Assembly: GCA_022828595.1 (NCBI GenBank)
Contig: JAKGHH010000008.1
Coordinates: 26,590,378-26,654,377, forward strand
Source of the DNA: Nelumbo lutea
Taxonomy: Eukaryota; Streptophyta; Magnoliopsida; Proteales; Nelumbonaceae
DNA length: 64,000 nt
Reading direction: 5' to 3'
The position numbers were made by a program, and so were the translations under genes. Under the pieces are notes generated by a model. It did not search any database. It worked only from the letters and a program-made list of their open reading frames with translations, and was not told the DNA's origin. Shown one piece after another: positions 23,401 through 31,646 of the stretch (position 1 is the first letter of the stretch; each line of letters opens with the position of its first letter).

Positions 23401-26040
23401 TATCACCAACATATTGAAAAAGCAGTCTTTCAGGAAAAACAACTGCTTTGCTGCTTCCTTTCCCTTATCTCCTTCACACTTAAAGCCCAAGCTTCTTCAC
23501 CCCTATCCTAAGATTTATGAGTTGCAAGACATTCCTCCTTTTTATTTCCATTTTTTTCGAATACCCCCTATTCAACTTTTTAATTTCCTGCCCATCACAT
23601 AACTAGACAACCCCTCAAAATGCATGGAGCTCCACGGATTTTCCATCAAACCCGTAATAAAAAAATCCACATCAAGCCACATGCATTCAAATCTGAATGG
23701 GGAGGGCTTTAATACCCTACTACCACAGCTTAGCATAATTGATATATGGTTAGAAACGGCAAAGGAGGCTTCCTGAATCAACTTAGGATATCTGTCTTCC
23801 CATTCACCTGCTTAGTTGCAATATTTTAAAATGTAGAGGTATGATGCAAGGTTACAGGGTCTTCTGATGCATGACGTGTAAGTAATGTGATCACTGATGA
23901 GAAATAGGAAACTGGCACACAAACAGCACCATGTAACCATCTGTAGTTGAACATTATGTCTTGTTGTGGTAAAGTATGGCCAGCCAGGCATGCCTAATGC
24001 TGCAACCTAGGGATTTATGTAGATAGAAAGGCAAGTTAAAAGGACCAGTAGACCACCATGACCACCCCTTATTTCCTTAGCCCAACCAAAAGAAAAGAGG
24101 TAGAAAATCCTAATTGTAGGACTATAGAGCACCTAACAACAACCACCGCCCTTGCTAGCCCCCTAAAAAAGTTATTGGACACCTCTATGCCCATATTGGA
24201 ACTAAATATTGAGGAATATAGCCAATGGAGATTACTCTATCACCAAGGAAATTCACCAAGATCTTTCTCTGTGTTATTCCATGGCTACATTGCATGACAA
24301 GATTCATCTTTGTGAAATTTACTTCTGTCCTGTGCTTCATGTTGGATCATTACATCAGTATCTGAAATGTAAAGTCCTGAATTGGATTGTCTTTATGAAA
24401 TTGTATACATTTATCCTCAATAATTCACATATTTCATAATTTTTATGTACTTGTAAAAAGTATATGATTCATGGATTTGGTACATAAAATGGTTACCTTT
24501 GCTTCTTGGCTGATCTTTGTACCGTTTGGATTTGTTTGTACCTTTCTTTTGTTTGGATTTCTTGGTCAAATGGGTTGCAATTGATTTTGACTGAGGTTTG
24601 ATTCTGTACTGACAAAACATTCTTCCATTTTTGTTTTTGCCTGGTTTTACCCATCCCATTTGGTTTTTCTGCTAGATCTTGATAGAATTTTATTTACGTC
24701 AACTGATTTGAATTTTAAGTAGGAGCTTTAAAGTTTAAATTTTAAACTAAATGGTTCAATTAGTCACGAGTTCTAGGGGTTTTAGATATTTAAATTCCAA
24801 GTAGTTGGGCTGTCAGTTTGGTTGTTAATTTAGCAGTTACAGAAATCCATCTCTATGGTAGTTGAATTTCTGAACAATTTCCCTTATTTCTTATTAGATT
24901 TTAATCAAGGAAACCCTTGGTTCCTATTTCTTTATTTTTGCTTTTAGTAGATATTATGATATCTATCAACCTTGGACAGTATGATGATTCTATCTACCAT
25001 GGACAGGTATCTGTGCACTGTATGAGAGGAAGCTTAAGGAACTCAATCCAGCCATCAGAAACATTACTTATGACATTGCTGATCTCTACAATTTCATTGA
25101 TGGGCTTGCAGACCTGAGTGCATTAATGTATGTCTGACAACTCTGACCTACTTTTCAATTAATTCCCAACTAACAATCTTTTATTATTATATTATTTTTT
25201 GCATCTGTTTTTGGGGAAAGTCTTAAGGTTTGATTAAGGGAAATAGCTTGAGCATATATACTGCTGATATGTGTGTTGGCAGCATATCAAAGTAAGGTCC
25301 TATCATTAAATGAATCATACTGGGATATGATTATTTATTATATCTTGTGTCAGAAACTTGGTTATATGGAGTGTGGCTACTATCATAGCCTTGGCATTCT
25401 GTCGGATGGTTTCTCTCTTTCTTTTCTTTCTTTTCTGTGTGTTTGTGTATGTTTGGGAGGGGAGGATCTATTGTGCATTCCAAGAGAATTAACTTGTAAT
25501 GTAGGAGTGGATTGAAACCACCCCAAGGAGCACACCTGACTATTTTCAATCAGTTTTGGGAAGACCCAAACACAATTGGGTTGCATTTGGTTGTAAACTG
25601 GATTAACGAGTTAAGGTATCTTAGTTTTATCTTTATTTTCTATTTCACAAATGGAAAGGTAATTCCTTTTCTGGACTAGTGTTAGACAATAAATATCAGC
25701 ATTTGTCTCCTAGCCCAGTCAAATCTGGCCATACTTAGGGCTAGATTGGATGGTATTCGAGTCATGGTGGCTGGCCTATGCTGCTTAATCTTGTCTATTG
25801 TACTTTATGGCTTTGTCCTTGGATCAGCGTTATTTGCCCTGGTACATTTCCAACCCTACTCATAGAATCGAGGTAATAGATCTGGTACCTTGTCTGGAAA
25901 AAAAGTATGGAAACTGATGCTTATGCTACTTGGTTTGGAACTGCAGCTATGACCACTCAATTCAGGCTTACCTGCCATACGATCGACAGTGGATTAAACA
26001 GCGAACCTTTCAGCACCTCAAGAAATTGGCAATACATTGA
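2498..26040 (+). CDS. ERH: ENHANCER OF RUDIMENTARY homologue (ERH), spliced, start codon exon not located
   Basis: Coding exons are 2498-2591, 25007-25127 and 25947-26040 (94, 121 and 94 nt). All junctions keep frame and have AG acceptors and GT donors (GTATCA, GTATGT). With an initiator Met from an upstream exon the product is 103 residues, the usual size for this family. Diagnostic blocks are 'HTIILMQTSQNRATRTF' in the first exon, 'YERKLKELNPAIRNITYDIA' in the second and 'YLPYDRQWIKQRTFQHLKKL' in the third; the stop is TGA at 26038-26040. ERH is a small, highly conserved, dimer-forming eukaryotic protein linked in yeast and animals to mRNA processing and cell-cycle transcripts; its plant role is less defined. 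Position 32 of the 103-residue model is Gly, where I recall Asp in plant homologues (from memory). If intron 1 were retained, an in-frame ATG at 2492 could also start translation. The gene is probably still expressed, because only introns carry insertions. Confidence 0.94.
2676..2702 (+). repeat. Displaced copy of an ERH exon fragment in the intron
   Basis: Twenty-seven bases here match exon positions 2551-2577 at 26 of 27 sites (core ATTTATGGATTATGAAT). The copy sits 125 bp downstream of its source and immediately before the left end of the small hAT-like element at 2710. It encodes nothing in the mature gene. Confidence 0.85.
2710..3352. mobile_element. Small non-autonomous hAT-like element (TTTTAAAA terminus, GC-rich ends)
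   Basis: The left end reads CAGTGTTTTAAAAGGC and the inverted right end CAGTGCTTTAAAAGC, a degenerate terminal inverted repeat. Flanking 8-mers GGTGGTCA and CTTGGTCT agree at 5 of 8 positions, so the target duplication is eroded. There is no coding capacity. It resembles the better preserved elements at 16023, 52216, 55515 and 60793 in size and end structure. Confidence 0.55.
3353..3919. other. Intron sequence, nothing recognised
   Basis: This is plain AT-rich ERH intron between the hAT-like element and the target duplication of the Tat element. No ORF, repeat or motif worth naming was seen. Confidence 0.6.
3925..4886 (+). repeat. 5' LTR of the Tat element
   Basis: The LTR starts TGATAGAGGGTAATTTGA and ends GATAGTTCA. 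It carries many AGCTCGC motifs, a 15-bp repeat array (4240-4314), a TATA-like TTATTTAAG at about 4575 and a pyrimidine/TA-rich stretch of TTATATCTTA repeats after it, consistent with a promoter and R region. The last ~60 bp are poorly conserved relative to the right LTR, so the inner boundary is approximate. Confidence 0.88.
4240..4314 (+). repeat. 15-bp x 5 array in the 5' LTR
   Basis: Five consecutive units of the type GCTCGCTACAAGGCA occupy this stretch. The corresponding array in the 3' LTR (13963-14052) has six units, so the two LTRs differ by one whole repeat. Confidence 0.85.
5022..6478 (+). pseudogene. gag: gag of the Tat element (degraded)
   Basis: A single frame can be followed from 5022 to the zinc knuckle, interrupted by stops including TAG at 5070, 5079, 5253 and 6195 and a TGA near 6293. 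The N-terminal part is Gln-rich, the central part (5682-6197) is the retrotransposon Gag domain with 'PPLDKYDGSFDPNDHVDAF' and 'CTWYRNL', and the C-terminal part carries a Tat-type knuckle 'CSFHKNHGHNTENC' at about 6433-6474. A frame change follows at about 6480. Gag forms the particle that packages element RNA in the cytoplasm; this copy cannot encode it. Confidence 0.88.
6665..7500 (+). pseudogene. pol: Aspartic protease region of Tat pol (broken)
   Basis: The protease motif 'LVDSGSSTDILF' lies at about 6880-6915, with a stop at 6944-6946. The same frame resumes with 'RLNHDFLVVATPSPCNAIVGR' features (7058 on) and runs into the linker 'VFAWSAAEMPGID'. The frame is then lost at an exact 10-bp tandem duplication (7481-7490 repeated at 7491-7500). 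In active elements this domain cuts the Gag-Pol precursor. Confidence 0.88.
7501..8262 (+). pseudogene. pol: Reverse transcriptase of Tat pol (broken)
   Basis: Recognisable motifs in order are 'WVANPVLVKKANGKWRMCVDY', 'FLDAYSGYNQI', 'MPFGLKNAGATFQ' and the catalytic 'YVDDMV' at about 8007. Stops interrupt it at 7953-7955 and again 36 nt further on. A 4-bp CTAC duplication near 8255 shifts the frame before the RNase H. Catalytic aspartates appear present, so stops and frameshifts are the lesions. Confidence 0.9.
8263..9340 (+). pseudogene. pol: Two consecutive RNase H domains of Tat pol
   Basis: The first domain (to about 8760) ends with 'DRLTKWAVELSEYDLQYKPR'. Where the gypsy element at 27014-31979 has 'TDAS' it has 'LSAS', so its first catalytic Asp is absent. 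The second, archaeal-type domain (about 8870-9290) shows 'WILHVDGSSN', 'NNEAKYEALIAGLALA' and 'SDNAEVDALSRLAS'. In it the expected D-S-Q motif reads N-S-stop, so a catalytic Asp is also lost here. Further stops occur at about 8929 and 9106. The domain ends at a ten-G run at about 9340 that changes frame. Confidence 0.87.
9380..10640 (+). pseudogene. pol: Integrase of Tat pol (broken)
   Basis: The zinc-binding part 'HEGLCGGHLGGRALAQKAL' through 'CDKCQKHA' is followed by the catalytic core with 'WGIDILGPF', 'LISDNGK' and 'ANGQVEVTNR', which supply the D, D and E. The C-terminal part ends 'RAWNIVNLRQYYL' at a stop near 10640. A 29-bp tandem duplication (9722-9750 and 9751-9779) shifts the frame before the core, and stops occur around 10003, 10024, 10147 and 10294. 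There is no chromodomain, as expected for Tat. Confidence 0.9.
10641..10940 (+). repeat. 105-bp tandem repeat, about 2.8 copies, downstream of Tat integrase
   Basis: Units start at 10641, 10746 and 10851, exactly 105 bp apart, and share blocks such as 'GCCGAGCTAACACAGACC' and 'AAGACCCAGTCGCCTCTATG'. The array lies directly after the pol stop codon. Tandem arrays in this position are known from Tat-lineage elements and can seed satellite DNA. Confidence 0.92.
10941..11410. other. Untranslated spacer of the Tat element
   Basis: The spacer carries repeated AGCTCG motifs like those of the LTR and no ORF on either strand that resembles a known protein. It lies between the 105-bp array and the 3' end of the antisense gene. 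Confidence 0.6.
11411..13344 (-). pseudogene. Antisense gene (aORF) of the Tat element, spliced, product of unknown function
   Basis: Reading on the - strand, opposite to gag-pol, three related segments follow each other: 13344-13042 (Ser/Gly-rich N-terminus), about 12960-12608 (a folded-looking domain containing 'LHPNSIQNVVG', 'YYFSPRRGFKLL' and 'FVVRNPEGWPFPTHW'), and 12459-11411. The last segment has a basic start ('NQKRKAKRSRSDR'), a Pro-rich linker, a long coiled coil (11986-11723) and a very acidic C-terminus (EEEEPDSPEDDDD). A GTAAGT...GGCAG intron fits at 12054-11987 and joins two frames. Antisense ORFs of this layout are known from Tat/Retand elements, where the protein has no established role. 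A stop between 11723 and 11668 and the need to change frame between segments suggest this copy is decayed, or that further introns exist. The coiled coil, basic start and acidic tail hint at a nucleic-acid or capsid-associated protein, but that is a guess. Confidence 0.72.
13648..13663 (+). other. Polypurine tract of the Tat element
   Basis: GGAGTGGGGGGCAAT lies immediately before the 3' LTR start at 13664, the expected position for the plus-strand primer. Confidence 0.8.
13664..14623 (+). repeat. 3' LTR of the Tat element
   Basis: The LTR starts TGATGAAGGGTAATTTGA and ends CGCAGCATCA, followed by target duplication AAATC. It has a TATA-like CATATTTAAG near 14312 and the 15-bp array at 13963-14052 with six units. 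Confidence 0.93.
13963..14052 (+). repeat. 15-bp x 6 array in the 3' LTR
   Basis: The array has six units of the GCTCGCTACAAGGTA type. The first unit is absent from the 5' LTR copy, showing gain or loss of one unit since the LTRs were identical. Confidence 0.85.
14672..15882 (+). mobile_element. 5'-truncated L1-type LINE without RNase H
   Basis: The element ends in a 12-A tail (15870-15882) after an 'AATGAAATTCTTCTCAC' terminus. ATTTGTGGTT occurs just before it (14662-14671) and just after it (15886-15895), a likely target duplication. Only the C-terminal part of ORF2 remains. The first part, including 'LLGKWFWRFGENQGGLWRR' and 'NGRQVLFWKDIWC', is frameshifted. The terminal ORF at 15268-15765 holds the zinc-finger region 'CVLCQNHTESVNHLLLHC' and 'WQERNARIF'. 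It stops without the RNase H domain seen in the LINEs of the right part of the window. Confidence 0.88.
16023..16635. mobile_element. Small non-autonomous hAT-like element
   Basis: The left end CATAGTTGTCAAGC and inverted right end CATAGTTTTCAAAGC form a terminal inverted repeat. Flanking 8-mers ACAATGAT (16015-16022) and ACGATGAT (16636-16643) differ at one base. The subterminal sequences are GC-rich with repeated GGCGACTAGGCGACAAGGCG-like motifs, while the middle is AT-rich. There is no protein. Confidence 0.75.
16870..17098. mobile_element. Possible MITE with CCGTTTGGC ends
   Basis: GCCGTTTGGCGCGTC at the left and GACGTGCGTCTGCCAAACGGT at the right form an inverted pair, with a third CCGTTTGGCA copy inside at about 16945. 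No clear target duplication was found, so the boundaries and classification are weak. Confidence 0.4.
17099..17889. other. ERH intron sequence, nothing recognised
   Basis: This is AT-rich intron between the MITE-like segment and the copia element. A CCAAACAGGCCCTA string near 17181 resembles a MITE end, but no partner end was found. Confidence 0.55.
17895..18182 (+). repeat. 5' LTR of copia A, 3' end deleted
   Basis: The LTR starts TGTAGAGAACACTGATG, with TATA box CTATAAATATT at about 18093. By eye it differs from the right LTR at about five positions in 288. Homology stops at CTCCTTTCT (18182), where the right LTR continues for about 75 bp. No TGGTATCAGAG primer-binding site follows, so a deletion removed the LTR end and that site. 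Confidence 0.9.
18497..19475 (+). pseudogene. gag: gag of copia A
   Basis: The reading frame starts ATG at 18497 and shows '[20 protein letters not shown]' then, after three stops between 18719 and 18812 and an in-frame deletion of 8 codons relative to element B, a long open stretch from 18857. The zinc knuckle '[14 protein letters not shown]' (C-x2-C-x4-H-x4-C) is at about 19242. A further TAG at 19469 separates it from the protease frame. Confidence 0.9.
19476..21226 (+). pseudogene. pol: Protease and integrase of copia A
   Basis: The protease motif 'VIDSGASDHMT' is intact at about 19570. The integrase zinc site '[10 protein letters not shown]...CESCELAKH' spans a stop at 20051. The core shows 'HTDVWGPY' and 'LRSDNT', then a stop at 20351. 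The position of the third catalytic residue reads 'QQNGVSGRKNRH', with Gly where element B has Glu ('GVAERKN'). The region continues through '[13 protein letters not shown]' to a stop at 21226. An enzyme made from this copy could not catalyse strand transfer. Confidence 0.9.
21305..22812 (+). pseudogene. pol: Reverse transcriptase and RNase H of copia A
   Basis: The ORF 21305-21997 carries '[17 protein letters not shown]', '[18 protein letters not shown]' and 'YVDDIVV'. The first catalytic motif reads 'QTNIKNDFLNG' where element B has '[11 protein letters not shown]', so the Asp is replaced by Asn. An extra T in a T run near 21985 and a ~15-bp deletion break the frame at 'RYFFG'. The frame is broken again at 22381 by a single-base loss relative to element B. 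RNase H residues '[11 protein letters not shown]' and '[11 protein letters not shown]' follow at about 22471-22600. Confidence 0.9.
22820..23182 (+). repeat. 3' LTR of copia A
   Basis: The LTR follows polypurine tract TTGAGGGGGAG, starts TGTAGAGAACACTGATG and ends GATCGACTACT, where the expected terminal CA is mutated to CT. The TATA box CTATAAATATT is at about 23018. The TAGTT duplication follows immediately. Confidence 0.92.
23188..25006. other. ERH intron sequence, nothing recognised
   Basis: This is non-coding AT-rich sequence from the copia A target duplication to the acceptor of the second ERH exon seen here. Small ORFs lack any family resemblance. A polypyrimidine-rich stretch precedes the acceptor. 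Confidence 0.6.
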
Positions 26041-27008
26041 AATAATGCGTTTGTTTTGACTACTAATTAATTAATACCTGGATCTACAAACTGGGTCAAA
26101 CAGAAAGGAAAGGAGAAAACTAGTTATAGAATTGGAGTTTTGGTTTGCTTGGATATTCAGTCATGATATTATGGGAATATGGATTATATGGATCAATTCC
26201 TCCCACCTGCACATATATTGGACACTGATGGTCATCTAGTTTGGTGAGGTGGATGGTGGCACAACCACCTTGATTGTGTGATTAGTGTATTTTGTAGCCA
26301 TGGTACTTGTTTAATGCACGAAACTTGCATTTTTTCCTTTCAAGGTATTTCAAGACATGTTTCTAAGACTATATTAATGGCTTGGGTTCATGAATGTTGT
26401 CGAACATGCTTAACCTCAAAGTTTGATGTTGGAAACTGTTTATTATATTTATTAGAGTGGTTACATGATGGACATGAGCTCAATTTGCAAACTTAAGCTG
26501 GATCTGTTCCCATATCATGGATGATGGTTAGAATTCTATTTTCTATGGGTGGTGTTGCAACTTACAAATTTGTAACCTCAATAGAGTTCGGCTAGTCAAA
26601 TTAACTGTCTTTCCATCAGTGGTAGCTGACTAGCTGCTACCTAGTTCTCATTGCAGATTCATGTTGTCATTGGACATAACCTTTATAAAAAATCCAACAA
26701 TAGAGTCTCCATATGGATTATTTGCTATGTATCCTCATGGTTTAAATTGATTTGATAATTTTGCCTAGGAACTAATTCAACATTGACTTGGACTGATGGA
26801 CAGATATAAGTGGTGCGATTGATTCTGACTGTTTTACCAAGGTGGCCAGGTTCCCTGTTTTTATTAGATTAAATACCACCTAATTCTGAAGCTAGATTTT
26901 ACAAAAACGTTAATAGGAAAATGAAAATTGCAATTTAGTTGTTTTGCTTTCTATTTCAGTGATCGGTAGTTGGAACTAAATCATCTTGGACCTGAAGTTT
27001 CCGGGGGT
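26041..27008 (+). other. ERH 3' flank, 3' UTR not delimited
   Basis: AT-rich sequence follows the ERH stop codon. AATAAT-type signals occur just after the stop, but none is clearly the poly(A) site. Nothing else is recognised up to the chromodomain gypsy element. Confidence 0.5.
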
Positions 27009-27013
27009 CTCCA

Positions 27014-27345
27014 TGATATCGATCTCCTCCCGTCGTGGGACGAGGTCGGCTTCTTCCCTCGAGCTATAGTGCTAGGCACGGCTCTCAGAATAAAAATAAA
27101 CAAAGATAGTTTTGTTGGAAGGTAAATCTCTCATATCCATTCGATTGTGGTTGGATACATATATAGAGCTCAGGCTTGATGGCCGTTACAACCGAAATGA
27201 AAAAGACAAAATAAAAAGGCTAATGATTGCTAATGATGCGTAGGGAATATATTTGCTGTAACAAACTTTGCAATTCTGCTACTCTCCATTAGCTGTCCTA
27301 GAGCAAAAGACCACGATAGCATCTGCATGTCAATGTGTCGTAACA
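27014..27345 (-). repeat. 3' LTR of gypsy C
   Basis: On the - strand it begins TGTTACGACACATTGACATG and ends GATCGATATCA. It is highly similar to the copy at 31647-31979. The integrase C-terminal frame reads a short way into it. Confidence 0.9.
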
Positions 27346-28925
27346 CCCTCTCCCTTCGAAAGCAGCCTTGTCCTCAAGGCTAGACTGAGGAAATTTCTGT
27401 TGCAGTTCCGTGAGTATTTCCCAAGTCAAATCTGTTGCCGGGGTTCCTTGCCATTGAACCAGTACCTCTGTTACTGCCTTGTTGCCTTGTTGTTTCAATC
27501 TTTTGTCAATAATTGCAGCTGGCTGGGGTTGGAGTGTACCGTTAGCCGTTAGTGGTGGAAGAGTGGCTTGGGTATGAGAGCTGTCTCCAATCTTGGCCTT
27601 TAACCAAGACACATGGAAAACAGGATGTAAACGACAACCTTCTGGTAATGCTAGGCAATGTGCAACTGGACCAATTTTCTCTGTTATTTTGAATGGTCCG
27701 CAAAAACGAGCTACTAGCTTCTGAGACTTACGAACTATCACAGTGCTTTGTCAATAAGGTTGCAGCATCAAGTATACCCAATCTCCGATGTTAACATTCC
27801 TTTCTGTTCTCTTCCGATCTGCCATTTTCTTCATTCTGTCTTGGGCAAAGAGTAAATTCTATTTAAGTTTTTGCAGAGCCCTTTCCCTTTCCTATAATTC
27901 AGCCTCCATTGCTGATGCTTGAGTTGTTCCTGGGATGTAGGAGATCAAGTTTGGTGGGGGATATCGTATAGTGCCTGAAAAGGGGTGGTTTTGGTGGCAG
28001 AATGGAAAGTGGTGTTATACCACCATTCTGCTAAAGGCAACTATCTACTCCAATTCTGTGGTTGTTCACTGGTGTAGCATCTAAGGTAGGTTTCCAAAGT
28101 CCTATTAAGGACCTCTATCTGTCCATCTGTCTGAGGGTGGTATGAAGAGATCATATGTAGCTGTATTCCCTGAAGTTTGAAAATTTCTCTCCAAAAGTTG
28201 TTGGTGAACGGAGGGTCTCGATCACTTACAATTGTCTTGGGCATTCTGTGCAATTTGAAAATTTCTTGGATGAATACCTTGGCTAGGCCAGAAGCAGAGA
28301 AAGGGTGGGTTAAGGCAATGAAGTGTGCAAACTTAGTTAATTGGTCCACAACTACCCAAATGGTAGTTTTCCTAATGGAAGAGGGTAAGCCTTCAATGAA
28401 ATCCATTGAGAGTTCAGACCATGCTTGTTTCGGAATGGGTAGAGGTTGTAGCAGTCCGGAGCATGGTAGGTTTTTTACTTTGTTTCTCTAGCAGATTTCA
28501 CACTCCTTTACCCAATATTTTACTTCAGCTCGATAGCCTTTCCAATAACAAATCTTCCTTAATCTTTGTAGGGTGTTGTAGTACCCTGAATGTCCCCCCC
28601 TGGGGCTGAGTGGGCTTCCTCAAAAAGTCTCCTTCTAAATATTGAATTTGGACTGATTACTAGCTTCTCCCCCTTCCAAAGCAGCCCATTTTTAATTGAG
28701 TATTTTCCTATGGGATCCCTGGCTACGTCTGATATCATCTTCTATAGATGTCCATCTTCTGCTATCTCTCTCTTGAGCTCTTCAATCCAGCTTGGAATTG
28801 GAGCAGATATGGCCATTACTTCCCTTGCTTCTTTGCGCGATAGAGCATCTGCAGCTGAATTGTTTGACCATTTTTTGTAGCAAACTTCATAATCAAAACC
28901 CAGAAGTTTGCTAATAAGTCTTTGC
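27298..28925 (-). pseudogene. pol: Integrase with C-terminal chromodomain, gypsy C
   Basis: From right to left are a decayed zinc-finger region (28500-28900), the core ORF 28406-28041 with 'MDFIEGLPSS', 'IVSDRDPPFTNNFW' and 'DGQIEVLNRTLE' (D, D and E all present), then after stops the ORF 27741-27298. That ORF starts in the 'GPFKITEKIG' C-terminal fold, passes 'HPVFHVSWLK', and ends with a chromodomain ('VLVQWQGTPATDLTWE', 'FPQSSLEDKAAFEGRG'). Chromodomains of this group direct integration toward modified chromatin. Confidence 0.9.
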
Positions 28926-30174
28926 TAGTTTGGAGTTGTAATCTTTTGCTCTAAAGTGTGCTTTAAACTCTTGTGGTCTGTCAAAATTTTAAACCTTTGA
29001 CCCAGGAGATAGGACCTCCACTTTTGCATTGCTGTCACTAATGCTAGCAATTCTTGATCATATGTTGACAAGGATTGGTACTTTCCTTGTAGTGCCTTGC
29101 TGAAGAAGGCCATTGGACGCCCTTGCTGAGAGAGAACAACTCCTATTCCAATTCCACTAGCATCGGTCTCCACTGTAAATGGTTCTTGGTAGTTGGGGAG
29201 AGCTAGTACTGGTTTCATGGTCATGATTCTCTTGAGTTTCCTGAAAGCTTCCTTGACTTCGTCACTCCATCTCCATCCTCCCTTTTTAAGCAGTTGTGTT
29301 AGTGGTTTGGCTAGGATGCCATAATTCTGGATAAATCTTCTGTAGTAACTAGTGAGACCCAGGAAACCTCTAAGGCCTTTAACTCCCTTGGGTGTAGACC
29401 AGTGAAGAACATCTTCAATCTTAGCTAGGTCTACTTCTGCCCCCAATGGTGATATTATGTGGCCTAGATACTTGATCCTTTCAACCCCAAACTGACATTT
29501 GCTTCTTCTTGCATGTAGTTGGTGTTGTTTGAGAACTAGTTCAACATGGTCCTATCGAGATTTACTGTAAATTAAGATATCATAAAAAAACACCAGCACA
29601 TATTTTCTAAGAAAATCTCTAAAGATGGAATTCATAAGAGATTGGAAGGTTGAGGGGACATTAGACAGCCCAAAGGGCATAACCAAGTACTCGTAATGGC
29701 CTTTGTGTGTGCGAAAGGTTGTCTTTGGAACATCCTCGGTTTTGACTCTGATTTGATGATAACCCGACCTCAGGTCCATCTTTGAAAAAAATATAGCTCC
29801 TTGTAGTTCATCCAGGAGTTTGTCTACTACAAGCATTGGGAATTTGTCCTTCACGGTCACTTGATTCAGGGCTCTGTAATCTACACACATACACATTCTC
29901 CACCCACCATCCTTCTTCCTGACCAAAAGAACAGGGGATGAAAAAGGACTGGTACTTGGCCGTATCACCCCTTCCTTCAACAACTCCTTTACAATCTGCT
30001 CAATCTCAATTTTTTTTGGTAATAGGGGTATCTATAAGGTTTGACGTTGATGGGCTTGTTATCCTTCAAAGGAATGGCATGATCACAGTGACGTGGAGGG
30101 GGAATTCCCATGGGTTCAGCAAACACATCCTGATATTCTTTCAATAGCTTTTGAATCTGAGGTTCTGGGTTCAT
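28926..30174 (-). pseudogene. pol: Reverse transcriptase and RNase H, gypsy C
   Basis: The RT spans 30174-29552 with '[19 protein letters not shown]', '[14 protein letters not shown]' and '[17 protein letters not shown]'. The catalytic box reads 'FFYDILIYS', with Tyr replacing the first of the paired aspartates. RNase H follows at 29446-28925 with 'VETDASGIGIGVVLS', 'YDQELLALV' and 'ILTDHKSLKHTLEQK', which look intact. Frame breaks separate the segments. Confidence 0.9.
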
Positions 30175-30372
30175 CTGTTGTTCCTTTCCTCATTTCAGTT
30201 GAATCAAGAACAGAAAGGTCCCCTTCTCAACATCCTTAGCAGCCTTGGCGGCGTCAATCATGCGAGGGGGTTGTGTTTGTAATCTCTTCAAGGTGTGGTG
30301 GCCTTGGCTGTCTTCAAATTGTAGGGACAAAGAGGAGAAATCCTACACAACTGGTCCCAGTGTCTTTAACCA

Positions 30373-31608
30373 TCAGGCCCCCAATACTGCATCGTAGCCC
30401 TGTAGGGAGTGTAGATAGAGTTCAGCTATTATGGTGGTTCCTTGAGTTTTGATCGATACCTGTGGGCATTTCCCAGCCACTTGTATCTTTTCTCCATTGG
30501 CGACCAACACTTCGAACTGTGTTTGTGTCACTGGAATCACTCCTGCCTTCTTCACCATCCTTGGATCCAAGAAATTGTGGGTGGATCCCATATCCACCAA
30601 CATTGTTACTAGTTGCTGGTTAATCAGTCCTTAGAGTCATATGGTTTTTGGAGAACTGGACCCTGAGATTGCATGGAGGGATATTTCCAGAATTGACACC
30701 TCCCCTTCGTTTGGATCTTCCTCAACTTCATCACTTGGGTCTTCTCCCTCCATCAGTCCCGTGGCCCAATACAGCTGTTGAGTCTTGCAACGGTGGCCAA
30801 GGACATTTTTCGTCACAGTGGTAACAAAGGCCACACTCCTTCCTATCCCGTGCTTCTGTCGGAGTCAGCCTTTTGATTTCTAGAACTGGTTTAGTGGTAG
30901 TAGAGGAATTTATTATTAGAGGTTTTGTTTTCAGTAGTTCACCATGTACTTGTCGGCACTTGACTGTCCACTCTTCTTCCTCTTGCAAGGCCAAGCAAAA
31001 TGCTCGGGTGAGAGAGGTGGGTTCGAACTTCTCCACTCTAGCTCGGATTTCAGGCTTCAGGCCAGAAATGAAGCAGCTCGTAAGGTATTCTTCGTTCAGT
31101 CCTTTAACCTGGCTAGATAGAAGTTGGAACTGATCCATATACTCTTGTACCGAGGTGGTTTGAGCTAATTTGGAGTCTCCCTGCTATATTAGTCCCCTGC
31201 ACGCCATTCTATCGATGATCTAGTGCATCCACAAACTAGTCCCAAGAGGGTTGTGGATAGTGCTCAATGAACCAGCAATACCACTCCACTACTCTTCCTT
31301 GAAAGCCCAAGCTAGTGACCTGAATCCGTTGGTCTTTGGTGATGCCTTGTAGAGAAAAGTATTATTGCAACAGCACCAACCAACCATCGAGATTTTTCCC
31401 GTTGAACTTGGGGGGTTCCAACTTTGGTCCCTTCTGTTTCCTTGCCTCGGTCACCCGCACCTTTTGAGACAGATTGATTGGTGTTCAATTCTGGATTCCC
31501 TCATACCGGAGGTGGAGGACCCAGATGTTCCAGAAGCTCTGCCAACTTGGCCATGACTCCCTTCTGGTTTCTCTCCAGGAAGTTCAACCTTTCTTCAAGA
31601 TTCGACAT
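30373..31608 (-). pseudogene. gag: gag and protease, gypsy C
   Basis: gag starts at ATG 31608 ('MSNLEERLNFLERNQKGVMA') 23 nt after the primer-binding site. It is broken by stops to 31140, then continues in the ORF 31138-30731 ('LTSCFISGLKPEIRARVE') to a zinc knuckle split by a frame change at about 30790 ('CYHCDEK' and 'GHRCK'). The protease at 30603-30373 shows 'LVDMGSTHNFLDPRM'. The usual D-S-G-S-T has Met for Ser. Confidence 0.85.
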
Positions 31609-31630
31609 CTCCTCTCCCGATGGGATGTCT

Positions 31631-31643
31631 GGCTCTGATACCA
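31631..31643 (-). other. Primer-binding site of gypsy C (initiator Met tRNA)
   Basis: The - strand reads TGGTATCAGAGCC, three bases after the inner end of the 5' LTR. The same 13-mer is used by copia B at 42596-42608. Confidence 0.9.
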
Positions 31644-31646
31644 GAC

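Larger units (their letters stand above)
2592..25006 (+). other. Giant 22.4-kb intron of ERH, mostly nested transposons
   Basis: The intron is bounded by donor GTATCA at 2592 and acceptor GGACAG ending at 25006. It contains, in order, a small hAT-like element, a Tat gypsy element, a LINE, a second hAT-like element and a copia element. Subtracting these leaves about 4 kb of ordinary intron. All three retroelements lie in the same orientation as the gene. No other host exon was recognised inside. Confidence 0.9.
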
